Of a stretch of DNA of 64,000 nucleotides, positions 32,255-43,415 are shown one piece after another (position 1 is the stretch's first letter; every line of letters begins with the position of its first letter). A model generated the notes under the pieces. It was not told where the DNA came from and did no database searches. It was given only the letters and a program-made list of their open reading frames with translations. Location: positions 124,001-188,000 of the forward strand of contig NZ_PPTH01000018.1 of NCBI RefSeq assembly GCF_002954225.1. The letters are read 5' to 3'. The stretch comes from Arthrobacter ruber. GTDB taxonomy: Bacteria > Actinomycetota > Actinomycetes > Actinomycetales > Micrococcaceae. A program made the translations under genes and the position numbers.

Positions 32255-34084
32255 TCAGGTGTCCGGCAGCTGGCTCTCGAACATCCGGTAGTAGCGGCCG
32301 CGGAGCGCCACCAGCTCCCGGTGCGTCCCCGACTCCACCACGCGCCCGTCCTCGAGCATGTGGATGACGTCCGCCTTCTCGATGGTGGCGAGCCGGTGGC
32401 TGATCGCGATGATGGTCCGTGAGCGGTCGGCGAAGAGCCGGGTGAAGATGCGGTGCTCGGCGAGCGCGTCGATGGCCGACGTCGGCTCGTCCATGACGAT
32501 GAAGGGCGCGTCCCGGTAGAAGTTGCGGGCCATCGCGAGCCGCTGCCACTGCCCGCCGGAGAGGCCGCTGCCCTTCCGGCCGCGCGGGTCCTCCATCCAG
32601 TTGCTGACGTAGTTCTCGAAGCCGTTGGGCATCTTCTCGATGAAGTCCGCGGCCTCGGCATCCCGCGCCGCCCGCCGCACGCGTGCGTCGTCACGCGGAT
32701 GGTGGACGTCGCCGAAGTAGATGTTGTTCTCCGCCGTCGCGAACTCGTACCGCAGGAAGTCCTGCGACATGACGGCCAGGTGCTGGTGCCAGTCGTCGAT
32801 GCGGATGCCGCGCAGGTCCCGTCCGTCGAGCAGCACCTCTCCCCTGCCCGGCTGGTAGAGGCCGGCGAGGACGCGGATCAGGGTGGACTTCCCCGCGCCG
32901 TTCTCGCCCACGATGGCCACGTGCGTTCCGCGCTCGAAGGACATGGAGATGCCCCTGAGCACCTCCTCCTCGCCGCCGGAGTACGTGAAGTGGATGTCGC
33001 GGAGCTCGACGACGGCGGGAGCGGCTTCCAGCCGGCCGGGAGCGCCGGTGGAGAGCGGGAAGTCCATGAACTGCTCGTAGTCCTTGAGGTTCGCGAGGTC
33101 CTCGTCGATGGAGCTCAGCGAGGAGACGAGGTTGTTGGCGGTGCTGAGCGCCCGGCTGACGATCTGCTGCACGTACAGGAACTGGCCCACCGGCTGGGCG
33201 CGGGCGATGATCTGGCCCACGATCCACACGAGGGCCAGCAGTTCGGCGCCGTACTGCAGGGCGTCCGCGAGGAGCTGCTTCGGGATGTACCGCTTCTGGA
33301 AGTCCAGGCGCCGCTTCTCGTCGGCGTCGCGCAGGGTGGAGCGCAGGTCCATCAGGTGGCGGACGATCCCGTAGAGGCGCATCTCGGCGATGTGCTGCGG
33401 CTTCATCAGGTTCGTCTCGATCATGCGCCGCTGCCGCCGCGAGTCCACCTGGGTGTTCCAGTGCGCCATCTGCTCGCGGGAGAGCCGGAACTGCAGGTAG
33501 ACGCTGGGGATGATGGCCACGAGCACGATCAGCGCGATCCACCAGCTGACGAGCAGCAGCGCGCCGATCGCGAGCACCACCGAGACCAGCTGCGTGAAGA
33601 TGGCGGCGATGCGGTCCAGGACCCGCGCGTAGGAGTCGGAGAACCGGCGGGCCCTGTCGTACAGGTCCACCGTCTCCTTGTCGTCGTACCGCCAGAACTC
33701 CAGCGCCAGGAACCGCTCGTACATGCGATCCCCCACGATTGCCCCCACGCGGAAACTCAGGACCTGCTGGATGTAGCGGTCCACGCTCGTGAACGCACCC
33801 CACAGCAGCCCGAGGACGGCCGTGACGATCACGTAGACGAGCGCGGAGCGTCCGGCGTCCGGGTCACCCGCGTAGGCCGCGGCCAGCGCCGTCGTGGTCA
33901 GGGACGCGAAGTAGGTGGTGACCAGGGGCAGCACCGCGGAGATGAGCGAGCCGGCCACCTTCATGGCGACGGCGCCCGGCGAGGCCTTCGCGCTGAGCAC
34001 GAGGACCTGCCCGACGGCACGTGCATACGGGCCGAGCCGGAGCTTGCGGCGCGCGGCGGCTTCGGGCTGCGGGAGTCCGCTCAT
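32255..34084 (-). CDS. ABC exporter, fused permease/ATPase
   Basis: The 609-residue protein has a type I exporter membrane domain (residues about 25-330) and one NBD. Walker A is GENGAGKSTLIR, the Q-loop AVMSQDFLRYEFATAENN is unusual in length, the signature GLSGGQWQRLAMAR, Walker B FIVMDEPTSAID and the H-loop IAISHRLAT. All catalytic residues are present, so it probably works as a homodimer. The QWQRLAMARNFYRDAPF variant is common in a subgroup of Firmicutes/Actinobacteria exporters. Cargo unknown. It lies 111 nt downstream of guaB. Confidence 0.88.
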   Translation of the reverse strand: MSGLPQPEAAARRKLRLGPYARAVGQVLVLSAKASPGAVAMKVAGSLISAVLPLVTTYFASLTTTALAAAYAGDPDAGRSALVYVIVTAVLGLLWGAFTSVDRYIQQVLSFRVGAIVGDRMYERFLALEFWRYDDKETVDLYDRARRFSDSYARVLDRIAAIFTQLVSVVLAIGALLLVSWWIALIVLVAIIPSVYLQFRLSREQMAHWNTQVDSRRQRRMIETNLMKPQHIAEMRLYGIVRHLMDLRSTLRDADEKRRLDFQKRYIPKQLLADALQYGAELLALVWIVGQIIARAQPVGQFLYVQQIVSRALSTANNLVSSLSSIDEDLANLKDYEQFMDFPLSTGAPGRLEAAPAVVELRDIHFTYSGGEEEVLRGISMSFERGTHVAIVGENGAGKSTLIRVLAGLYQPGRGEVLLDGRDLRGIRIDDWHQHLAVMSQDFLRYEFATAENNIYFGDVHHPRDDARVRRAARDAEAADFIEKMPNGFENYVSNWMEDPRGRKGSGLSGGQWQRLAMARNFYRDAPFIVMDEPTSAIDALAEHRIFTRLFADRSRTIIAISHRLATIEKADVIHMLEDGRVVESGTHRELVALRGRYYRMFESQLPDT

Positions 34085-34195
34085 GCCGGAGCCGCCGTCG
34101 GAGCTGAGCTGGGAGGATCGGCGGCCAGGAGGCTCCGGCCGGTCACCGGGGGCTGCAGGCGTTCATCGGGCGGCTCGCCGGGAAGCGGACCGCGC

Positions 34196-36089
<1,894 letters not shown>

Positions 36090-37778
36090 GTGAATAAGAG
36101 ACCTGCCGCACTGAAAGCACCACGGGAACTGGCCAAGGGGGCCATGCGCATCGTCGCGCTCGGAGGTATCGGTGAGATCGGCAGAAACATGACCGTCTTC
36201 GAGTTCGACGGCAAGCTGCTGATCGTGGACTGCGGCGTCCTGTTCCCCGAGGAACACCAGCCGGGCATCAACGTCATCCTTCCCGACTTCTCCTACATCC
36301 GCGACCGCCTCGACGACGTCGTGGCCGTCGTCCTCACCCACGGCCACGAGGACCACATCGGCGGTGTCCCGTATCTCCTCAAGGAGCGCGCGGACATCCC
36401 CCTGGTCGGTTCCAGGCTCACGCTCGCCTTCATCGAGGCCAAGCTCAAGGAACACCGCATCACCCCCAAGACCGTGCAGGTCAAGGAGGGCGACCGCCGG
36501 ACCATGGGTGGCTTCGACCTCGAGTTCGTCGCCGTGAACCACTCCATCCCCGACAGCCTCGCCGTCGCCATCCGCACCGCGGCCGGCATGGTGCTGCACA
36601 CGGGTGACTTCAAGATGGACCAGTTCCCCCTCGACCGTCGCATCACCGACCTCACCGCCTTCGCGCGGCTCGGCGAGGAGGGCGTGGACCTGTTCCTCAC
36701 CGACTCCACGAACGCGGACGTCCCCGGCTTCACCACCTCGGAGAAGGACCTGGCGCCGGCCATCGACGCCGTGTTCCGCACCGCACCGCGCCGCATCATC
36801 GTGTCCAGCTTCGCGAGCCACATCCACCGCATCCAGCAGATCATCGACACCGCGCACACCCACCGCCGCAAGGTGGCGTTCGTGGGCCGCTCGATGGTGC
36901 GCAACATGACGATCGCGGCGGATCTGGGCTACCTCAACATTCCGCAGGGCCTGCTCGTGGACTTCAAGAAGCTCGAGCGCAGCGACGACCACAAGGTGGT
37001 CCTCATCTGCACCGGCTCGCAGGGCGAGCCCATGGCGGCCCTCTCGCGCATGGCCAACAAGGACCACGCCATCCGCATCAGCGAGGGCGACACCGTCCTG
37101 CTGGCCAGCTCGCTCATCCCGGGCAACGAGAACGCGATCTACGGCATCATCAATGCCCTGACCGAGATCGGCGCCAACGTGGTCCACAAGGGCAACGCCA
37201 AGGTGCACGTCTCCGGCCATGCCAGCGCCGGCGAGCTCGCCTACTGCTACAACATCGTCAAGCCGCGCAACGTCATGCCCGTCCACGGCGAATGGCGCCA
37301 CCTGCGTGCCAACTCGGAGATCGCCGTCGCCACCGGCGTCGATCCCCGCAACGTCGTGATCGCGCAGGACGGCGTGACCGTGGACCTCGTCCGCGGACGC
37401 GCCACCCTCTCGGGCAAGGTCGAGGCCGGCCTCGTGTTCGTCGACGGCGACAGTGTCGGTGGCATCACCGAGGAGGACCTCGTGGAGCGCCGCCGCCTGG
37501 CGGAGGAGGGCGTCGTCACCGTCCTCGCGATCATCGACCCGGACAACGGGGACATCGTCGAGGCGCCGGAGTTCTTCACCAAGGGCTTCTCCTGCTCCGA
37601 CGAGGACCTCGACAAGGCGGGCGCCGCCGTCGAGAAGGCGCTCCGCGACGCGGCCTCCAACCGTCAGGGCGGTCGCCGCCAGGATCCGGAGGAGATCATC
37701 GAGCGGGCCACGGCCAACTGGATGCGCCGGTTCTACAACCGTCAGCCCGTCGTGACCGCGATCGTCGTCGACGCCTGA
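36090..37778 (+). CDS. rnj: Ribonuclease J
   Basis: The 562-residue protein is a beta-CASP metallo-beta-lactamase ribonuclease with 5'-3' exonuclease and endonuclease activity in RNA turnover. The metal-binding motif is VLTHGHEDHIGG (His84, His86, Asp88, His89), with HTGDFKMD further on, SFASHIHRIQ in the beta-CASP part, and VHVSGHAS as motif C. The C-terminal domain ends about residue 560. The GTG at 36090 begins MNKRPAALK. Commonly the gene follows dapA in Actinobacteria; here it is divergent from guaB. A strong terminator follows. Confidence 0.95.
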   Translation: MNKRPAALKAPRELAKGAMRIVALGGIGEIGRNMTVFEFDGKLLIVDCGVLFPEEHQPGINVILPDFSYIRDRLDDVVAVVLTHGHEDHIGGVPYLLKERADIPLVGSRLTLAFIEAKLKEHRITPKTVQVKEGDRRTMGGFDLEFVAVNHSIPDSLAVAIRTAAGMVLHTGDFKMDQFPLDRRITDLTAFARLGEEGVDLFLTDSTNADVPGFTTSEKDLAPAIDAVFRTAPRRIIVSSFASHIHRIQQIIDTAHTHRRKVAFVGRSMVRNMTIAADLGYLNIPQGLLVDFKKLERSDDHKVVLICTGSQGEPMAALSRMANKDHAIRISEGDTVLLASSLIPGNENAIYGIINALTEIGANVVHKGNAKVHVSGHASAGELAYCYNIVKPRNVMPVHGEWRHLRANSEIAVATGVDPRNVVIAQDGVTVDLVRGRATLSGKVEAGLVFVDGDSVGGITEEDLVERRRLAEEGVVTVLAIIDPDNGDIVEAPEFFTKGFSCSDEDLDKAGAAVEKALRDAASNRQGGRRQDPEEIIERATANWMRRFYNRQPVVTAIVVDA

Positions 37779-37798
37779 TCCCCGGTTCCCACCGGATA

Positions 37799-37826
37799 GC
37801 CCCGGTGCCCCTTCGGGCGCCGGGGC
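37799..37826 (+). terminator. Terminator of the RNase J gene
   Basis: A 12-bp stem (GCCCCGGTGCCC with GGGCGCCGGGGC, one G-U pair) closes a CTTC tetraloop, starting 20 nt after the stop. It is followed by a pyrimidine-rich TTCCTCGTCCC stretch. This is a clear intrinsic-type terminator. Confidence 0.8.
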
Positions 37827-37837
37827 TTCCTCGTCCC

Positions 37838-37945
37838 TGAGCATGCCGCTTCCTCCCACTCCGGCTGCCGGTGGGATGGGCACACCCGGACACTCCCATG
37901 TCCCGGGGTCATGCAATGGGAGGGAGCCCGACCGCGTCGACACCC
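37838..37945 (+). repeat. Structured direct repeat, copy 1 (flanks vanW)
   Basis: 108 bp, matching 38940-39047 at 100 of 108 positions with no gaps. It contains nested stems: GCTTCCTCCC at 37848-37857 pairs with GGGAGGGAGC at 37918-37927 (one G-U), and GTGGGA pairs with TCCCAT inside. It starts 11 nt after the RNase J terminator. The family could be a REP-like or RNA element; no transposase is present. Confidence 0.75.
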
Positions 37946-37972
37946 CGGGTGCTCGCCTTCCGAGCCTGCCCG

Positions 37973-38839
37973 TCAGGGCGTAGCAGCGCGCCCGGCGGGC
38001 GCCGGCCGGGTGGGAAGGATCTCCGCCCGGACGAGGGAGCGGTCATAGGCGATCCTTCCCTCGTTCTCGAGGATCAGCTCCTCCGAGATCTCCCGGCCCG
38101 TCCGCTTGTCCCGCTCGATCCGGTAGACCCTGTTGTGCCGGAAGACGTCGTCGCCCTCCTCGTAGAAGTAGGCGTCACGTTCGCGGATATGGAACTTCGT
38201 CGGCAGGTCGTGATCGGCCCGCAACTCCCCACGCAGGTATTCGTCCGTCGTCGAGGTCCGGAACTGGAACGTGACGTCGGTCCTGTTCTCCACCCGGTAG
38301 TCGAGGTAGTTGAAGGCGATGGACGTGCCGGTGCCCCAGGGGATCTGGCGGTCGTAGTCGGGGAAGAGATCGAGGCCGTTGTGGTGGTGGTGCTCGACGA
38401 CGGTGAGGGGGCTGTGCAGCACCATCCAGTGCAGCAGATTGGTGAACTGGCACATCCCGCCTCCCATGCCCCTGGCCGGCCTGCCGTTGCTGATCGTCAG
38501 GCCCTCCCTGTACCCCTCCTTCGCGGAGCATCGACCCGCGAGGTGCCAGAAGGAGAAACACTCGCCCGGGGCGATCAGGATGCCGTCGATCTTCGGAGCG
38601 GTGAGGCCGAGGCTGACGGCCTTGTTGTCCTGCAGTTCCGTCTCGACATCGCCCAGACGGCGTCGGATCAGCGAGTTGTGCCGGTACACCGTGACCGGCA
38701 GGGACTCCTCCGAGCGGGTCGAGGCGAGCGTGCCGCGGTTCCGGAGGTTGCGCAGGTGCCGCATCAGGATCATGCGCTCACTGGCGAGGCGGTAGGTCAG
38801 CGGCGAGATCTCGCCGAACAGTCGTCGAGTCACGTTCAC
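37973..38839 (-). CDS. VanW-family protein
   Basis: The 288-residue protein shows the VanW domain: NKAVSLGLTAPKIDGILIAP, GECFSFWHLAGRCSAKEGYR, the signature GGGMCQFTNLLHWMVLHSPL and VVEHHHHNGLDLFPDYDRQ. VanW was first seen in glycopeptide-resistance clusters, but most family members are not linked to resistance and the biochemical role is unknown; no van ligase genes are here. No signal peptide is evident. It starts with ATG at 38839 and lies alone between two copies of a structured 108-bp repeat, on the strand opposite to RNase J. Confidence 0.9.
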   Translation of the reverse strand: MNVTRRLFGEISPLTYRLASERMILMRHLRNLRNRGTLASTRSEESLPVTVYRHNSLIRRRLGDVETELQDNKAVSLGLTAPKIDGILIAPGECFSFWHLAGRCSAKEGYREGLTISNGRPARGMGGGMCQFTNLLHWMVLHSPLTVVEHHHHNGLDLFPDYDRQIPWGTGTSIAFNYLDYRVENRTDVTFQFRTSTTDEYLRGELRADHDLPTKFHIRERDAYFYEEGDDVFRHNRVYRIERDKRTGREISEELILENEGRIAYDRSLVRAEILPTRPAPAGRAATP

Positions 38840-38939
38840 CCCCCGGGATCGTTACGTGCCCATGATAGCCGCGAGCAGCCGGCGTTCGATACACGAGGAA
38901 GCCCCGATACCCGTCGGGCGCCGGGACCTGCCCGCCCCG

Positions 38940-39047
38940 TGAGCACGTCGCTTCCTCCCACTCCGGCTGCCGGTGGGATGGGAACACCCGGACACTCCCA
39001 CGTCCCGGGGTCATGCAAGGGGAGGAAGCCCGACCACCTCGACACCC
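38940..39047 (+). repeat. Structured direct repeat, copy 2 (flanks vanW)
   Basis: 108 bp, 1102 bp after copy 1 and in the same orientation. Outer stem GCTTCCTCCC (38950-38959) with GGGAGGAAGC (39020-39029) is a perfect 10-bp match. The inner stem GTGGGA (38973-38978) with TCCCAC (38996-39001) is perfect, with a GGG-AACA-CCC hairpin inside and CCGGCTGCCGG before it. It lies between vanW and the groEL terminator. Confidence 0.75.
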
Positions 39048-39057
39048 TCGGACACGG

Positions 39058-39089
39058 CAGCACCCCGGCTCCGAGGAACCGGGGTGCTG
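39058..39089 (-). terminator. Terminator of the groESL operon
   Basis: A perfect 11-bp stem (CAGCACCCCGG at 39058-39068, complement at 39079-39089) with a 10-nt loop lies 31 nt beyond the groEL stop on the minus strand. No U-tract. Confidence 0.75.
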
Positions 39090-39119
39090 TGTCAGGCGAT
39101 GGGCGGGAGCCCGTGCGTC

Positions 39120-40748
<1,629 letters not shown>

Positions 40749-40765
40749 TCAGGCTTGGCGAGGAA

Positions 40766-40793
40766 AAGCCCCGGCCGCTACGGGCCGGGGCTT
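40766..40793 (-). terminator. Intercistronic hairpin between groES and groEL
   Basis: A perfect 11-bp stem (AAGCCCCGGCC at 40766-40776, complement at 40783-40793) with a 6-nt loop sits 11-39 nt after the groES stop and ahead of groEL. It can act as a partial terminator or an RNA-processing/stability element that sets the GroES:GroEL ratio. Confidence 0.55.
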
Positions 40794-40804
40794 CTCCAGG
40801 GGTA

Positions 40805-41101
40805 CTACTTGACGACGATGGCGAGGACGTCGCGCGCGGAGAGCACGAGGTACTCGGTGCCGCCGTGCTTGACCTCGGTTCCGCCGTACTTCGAGTAGAT
40901 GACGACGTCGCCCTCGGCGACGTCGACGGGGACGCGGTTGCCGTTGTCGTCGACGCGACCCGGTCCGACTGCTACGACTTCACCCTCCTGGGGCTTCTCC
41001 TTGGCGGTGTCCGGGATGACGAGGCCGGAAGCAGTGGTCTGCTCGGCTTCGAGGGGGCGGACAACGATGCGATCCTCAAGGGGCTTAATAGAGACCGACA
41101 C
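40805..41101 (-). CDS. groES: Co-chaperonin GroES
   Basis: The 98-residue co-chaperonin begins [20 protein letters not shown], has the mobile-loop region [20 protein letters not shown], and ends with [16 protein letters not shown]. It caps the GroEL ring. The start is GTG at 41101, preceded by AAGGAGAGC at proper spacing; 49 upstream codons are open but run through the operator region and are not real. First gene of groESL, controlled by two CIRCE operators upstream. Confidence 0.97.
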   Translation of the reverse strand: MSVSIKPLEDRIVVRPLEAEQTTASGLVIPDTAKEKPQEGEVVAVGPGRVDDNGNRVPVDVAEGDVVIYSKYGGTEVKHGGTEYLVLSARDVLAIVVK

Positions 41102-41195
41102 TCGGGCTCTCCTTTGCGTTCGATACCAATGGAAAGGGGGCCGTCGGGCTGGGCGTGGACCGTCGTCGCGGTGCCGATGCACGCTTCCCTCGGGA

Positions 41196-41222
41196 TTAGC
41201 ACCCGCTGTTAGCGAGTGCCAA
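41196..41222 (-). promoter_or_regulatory. CIRCE operator (HrcA), promoter-proximal to groES
   Basis: TTAGCACCC-N9-GAGTGCCAA matches the CIRCE consensus TTAGCACTC-N9-GAGTGCTAA at 16 of 18 arm positions, with the exact 9-nt spacer. It overlaps the expected transcription start of groESL, so HrcA binding would block initiation. Confidence 0.9.
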
Positions 41223-41227
41223 GTCCG

Positions 41228-41256
41228 ACTGTATGCAAGGGCTGGCACTCGGTCAA
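41228..41256 (-). promoter_or_regulatory. groESL promoter (-35 TTGACC, -10 TACAGT)
   Basis: On the minus strand TTGACC (41256-41251) and TACAGT (41233-41228) are separated by exactly 17 nt. The -35 lies in the spacer of the upstream CIRCE and the expected start falls in the other CIRCE. Confidence 0.75.
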
Positions 41257-41268
41257 GGCGAGTGCCAG
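41242..41268 (-). promoter_or_regulatory. CIRCE operator (HrcA), promoter-distal
   Basis: CTGGCACTC-N9-GAGTGCCAG is a perfect 9-bp inverted repeat with 9-nt spacer. The CACTC/GAGTG cores are exact CIRCE and only the outer bases differ. The two CIRCE elements are 46 bp apart. HrcA itself is not encoded in the window. Confidence 0.88.
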
Positions 41269-41325
41269 CGTTGACACTCCTCCTCCCCGGCGGGCCCCGG
41301 TAGGACGCATTAGGACATGCTTCGG

Positions 41326-41355
41326 TTGCGTAATTCGACGGACTACGGCTAGATT
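41326..41355 (+). promoter_or_regulatory. Putative promoter of the ferric siderophore operon
   Basis: TTGCGT (41326-41331) and TAGATT (41350-41355) are spaced by 18 nt, giving an expected start near 41362, inside the iron-box palindrome that follows. The hexamers are moderate matches. Confidence 0.4.
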
Positions 41356-41363
41356 CGAACTAG

Positions 41364-41379
41364 GTAAGGATCTCCTTAC
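41364..41379 (+). promoter_or_regulatory. Putative DtxR/IdeR iron box
   Basis: GTAAGGA-TC-TCCTTAC is a perfect palindrome with 7-bp arms. The overlapping 19-mer CTAGGTAAGGATCTCCTTA agrees with the IdeR/DmdR consensus at about 13 positions. It lies at the expected transcription start, 46 nt before the lipoprotein gene of an iron importer, the position used for iron-dependent repression. Confidence 0.55.
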
Positions 41380-41424
41380 TTCGATTCACGGCCTGTGCAG
41401 GCCCCTTCCCCCCGGAGTTCACCC

Positions 41425-42369
41425 ATGGCACACGTGCGCCTCGCCGTCCTTTCCGCAGCCGCTGCGGCCACCCTCGCCCTGACGGCCTGCGGCGGTTCCT
41501 CCGAAGCTGCCGGCGAGGCCGAAGCGGCCGCGACCGTGTCGGTCGAGCACGCGCAGGGGACCACCGAGGTACCGGTGGACCCCGAGACGGTCTTCACCTT
41601 CGACCTCGGCGCCCTCGACACACTCGACGCCCTCGGCGTCGACGTCGCCGGTGTCCCCCAGGGGACGCTGCCCGAGCAGCTCGCGGCCTACGAGGGCGGC
41701 GACATCACGAACATCGGTTCCATGAAGGAGCCCGACTTCGAGGCCATCGCGGCCGCCGCCCCGGACCTGATCATCATCTCGGGCCGGGTGGCCGATTCCT
41801 ACGACGAGCTCGCGGAGATCGCCCCGACCATCGACCTGAGCGTCGACGCCGCCGATCCCATGGCGAGCTTCATCGGGCACACCGAGTCGCTCGGACGGAT
41901 CTTCGGTGCGGAGGACGAGGTGGCCGACCGCCTGGCCTCGCTCGACGCCAGGATCACCGAGACGAAGGACGCTGCCGCGTCCGCCGGCAACGGCCTGGTC
42001 CTGATGACCAGTGCCGGCGAGGTCACCGCCTACGGTGCCGGCTCCCGGTTCGGCCTGATCCATGACGTGCTCGGCGTCGAGCCCGCCTCCGAGGTCAAGA
42101 GCGAGGGCACGCACGGCGAGGCCGTCTCCTTCGAGTACATCGCCGAGATCAACCCGGCGCACCTGTTCGTCATCGACCGCGATGCCGCCGTCGGTGAGGC
42201 CGGCGCCGCCGGAGCCGCCGTCCTCGACAACGAGCTCGTCAACGGCACCGACGCAGCGAGGAACGACGACGTCACCTACCTCGACTCGGCGAGCTGGTAC
42301 CTGATCGGATACGGCCTGAACAACCTCGACGCCATGGTCTCGGCCGTCCACGAGGCCGTCGCGGCCTGA
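41425..42369 (+). CDS. Ferric siderophore ABC transporter substrate-binding lipoprotein
   Basis: The 314-residue lipoprotein (lipobox LALTAC, Cys near residue 22) belongs to the FatB/CeuE-type binding proteins of the peripla_BP_2 family. It has VSVEHAQGTTEVPVDPETVF, the typical opening where the strand-turn TEVP precedes the ligand site, then DVAGVPQGTLPEQLAAYEG and APDLIIISGRVADSYDELAE. It captures a ferric siderophore outside the membrane. The ATG at 41425 follows CCGGAG at seven bases. First of four genes under the probable iron box. Confidence 0.92.
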   Translation: MAHVRLAVLSAAAAATLALTACGGSSEAAGEAEAAATVSVEHAQGTTEVPVDPETVFTFDLGALDTLDALGVDVAGVPQGTLPEQLAAYEGGDITNIGSMKEPDFEAIAAAAPDLIIISGRVADSYDELAEIAPTIDLSVDAADPMASFIGHTESLGRIFGAEDEVADRLASLDARITETKDAAASAGNGLVLMTSAGEVTAYGAGSRFGLIHDVLGVEPASEVKSEGTHGEAVSFEYIAEINPAHLFVIDRDAAVGEAGAAGAAVLDNELVNGTDAARNDDVTYLDSASWYLIGYGLNNLDAMVSAVHEAVAA

Positions 42370-42401
42370 TCCGTTCCGCCGCTCCCGCGGCGGGCGCCCC
42401 C

Positions 42402-43415
42402 ATGGCAGCACTTCCCCTCCGGCCGCAGCGGCCGGCACAGCAGCACGGCCCCACGCGGTCGCCGGCCCTCTGGTCGGCCGCCGGGGCCGTGCTGCTGCTC
42501 GCCCTCGTCAGCCTCTTCGTGGGCGTCTCCGAGATCTCCCCCGCCGATCTCCTGCGCGGTGACACCACCGTGATGCAGACGTTCGTCGTGAGCCGGGTCC
42601 CCCGGACACTCGCGATCATCCTGGCCGGCGTGGCCCTCAGCATCTCCGGGTTCATCCTGCAGCTGATGGCGCGCAACCGGTTCGTGGAACCGTCCACCGT
42701 GGGCACGGTGGAGTCCGCCACCGCGGGGATCCTCGTCGCGACGCTCCTCCTGCCGGCCGCCCCGCTCGTGGCGAAGATGGGGATCGCCGCCGTCTTCGCC
42801 CTGGCCGGGACCGCGCTCTTCCTGACCGTCCTGCGCCGGATCCCGCTGCGGAACACGCTGATCGTCCCGCTCGTGGGCATCATGCTCGGCGGGGTCATCG
42901 CCGCCGTGACCACGTTCTTCGCCTACCGCTTCGACCTGCTGCAGACGCTCAACACGTGGATGATCGGTGACTTTTCGGGCCTGATCCGCGGCCGCTACGA
43001 GCTGCTGTGGATCGTCGCCGTGCTCGCCGTCGTCGGCTACGTGTGTGCCGACCGGTTCACCGTGGCCGGGATGGGCGAGGAGTTCACCACGAACCTCGGC
43101 CTGGACTACCGGCGCACCATGAACCTCGGCCTCGTCCTGGTGAGCCTGATCAGCGCCGTCGTCGTGGTGGTCGTGGGAGCCATCCCCTTCCTCGGCCTGA
43201 TCGTCCCCAACCTCGTGTCCCTGCTGATCGGCGACAACGTGCGCCGCGCCGTCCCGTGGATCGCCCTGTTCGGCGCCGGCTTCGTCCTGGCGTGCGACAT
43301 CCTCGGCAGAGTCATCCGCTTCCCCTACGAGATCCCGGTCGGCGTGATCGTCTCGGTGCTCGGCAGCGCCCTGTTCATCGCCCTGCTCGTGAGGAGGACC
43401 ACCGGTGCGCGCTAG
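42402..43415 (+). CDS. Ferric siderophore ABC transporter permease (FatD-like)
   Basis: The 337-residue FecCD-family permease has nine to ten helices. RVPRTLAIILAGVALSISGF is the family's N-terminal conserved segment, FVEPSTVGTVESATAGILVA the gating region, and VGAIPFLGLIVPNLVSLLIGD the signature loop that binds the ATPase, containing the conserved GLIVPN. ATG at 42402 begins 32 nt after the lipoprotein stop. It ends overlapping the next permease by 11 nt. It forms the heterodimeric channel with the next protein. Confidence 0.92.
   Translation: MAALPLRPQRPAQQHGPTRSPALWSAAGAVLLLALVSLFVGVSEISPADLLRGDTTVMQTFVVSRVPRTLAIILAGVALSISGFILQLMARNRFVEPSTVGTVESATAGILVATLLLPAAPLVAKMGIAAVFALAGTALFLTVLRRIPLRNTLIVPLVGIMLGGVIAAVTTFFAYRFDLLQTLNTWMIGDFSGLIRGRYELLWIVAVLAVVGYVCADRFTVAGMGEEFTTNLGLDYRRTMNLGLVLVSLISAVVVVVVGAIPFLGLIVPNLVSLLIGDNVRRAVPWIALFGAGFVLACDILGRVIRFPYEIPVGVIVSVLGSALFIALLVRRTTGAR

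Noticed and set aside
37973..38839. vanW as evidence of a vancomycin-resistance cluster
   Set aside because: No vanA/B, vanH, vanX or sensor genes are present. VanW proteins are widespread outside resistance loci.
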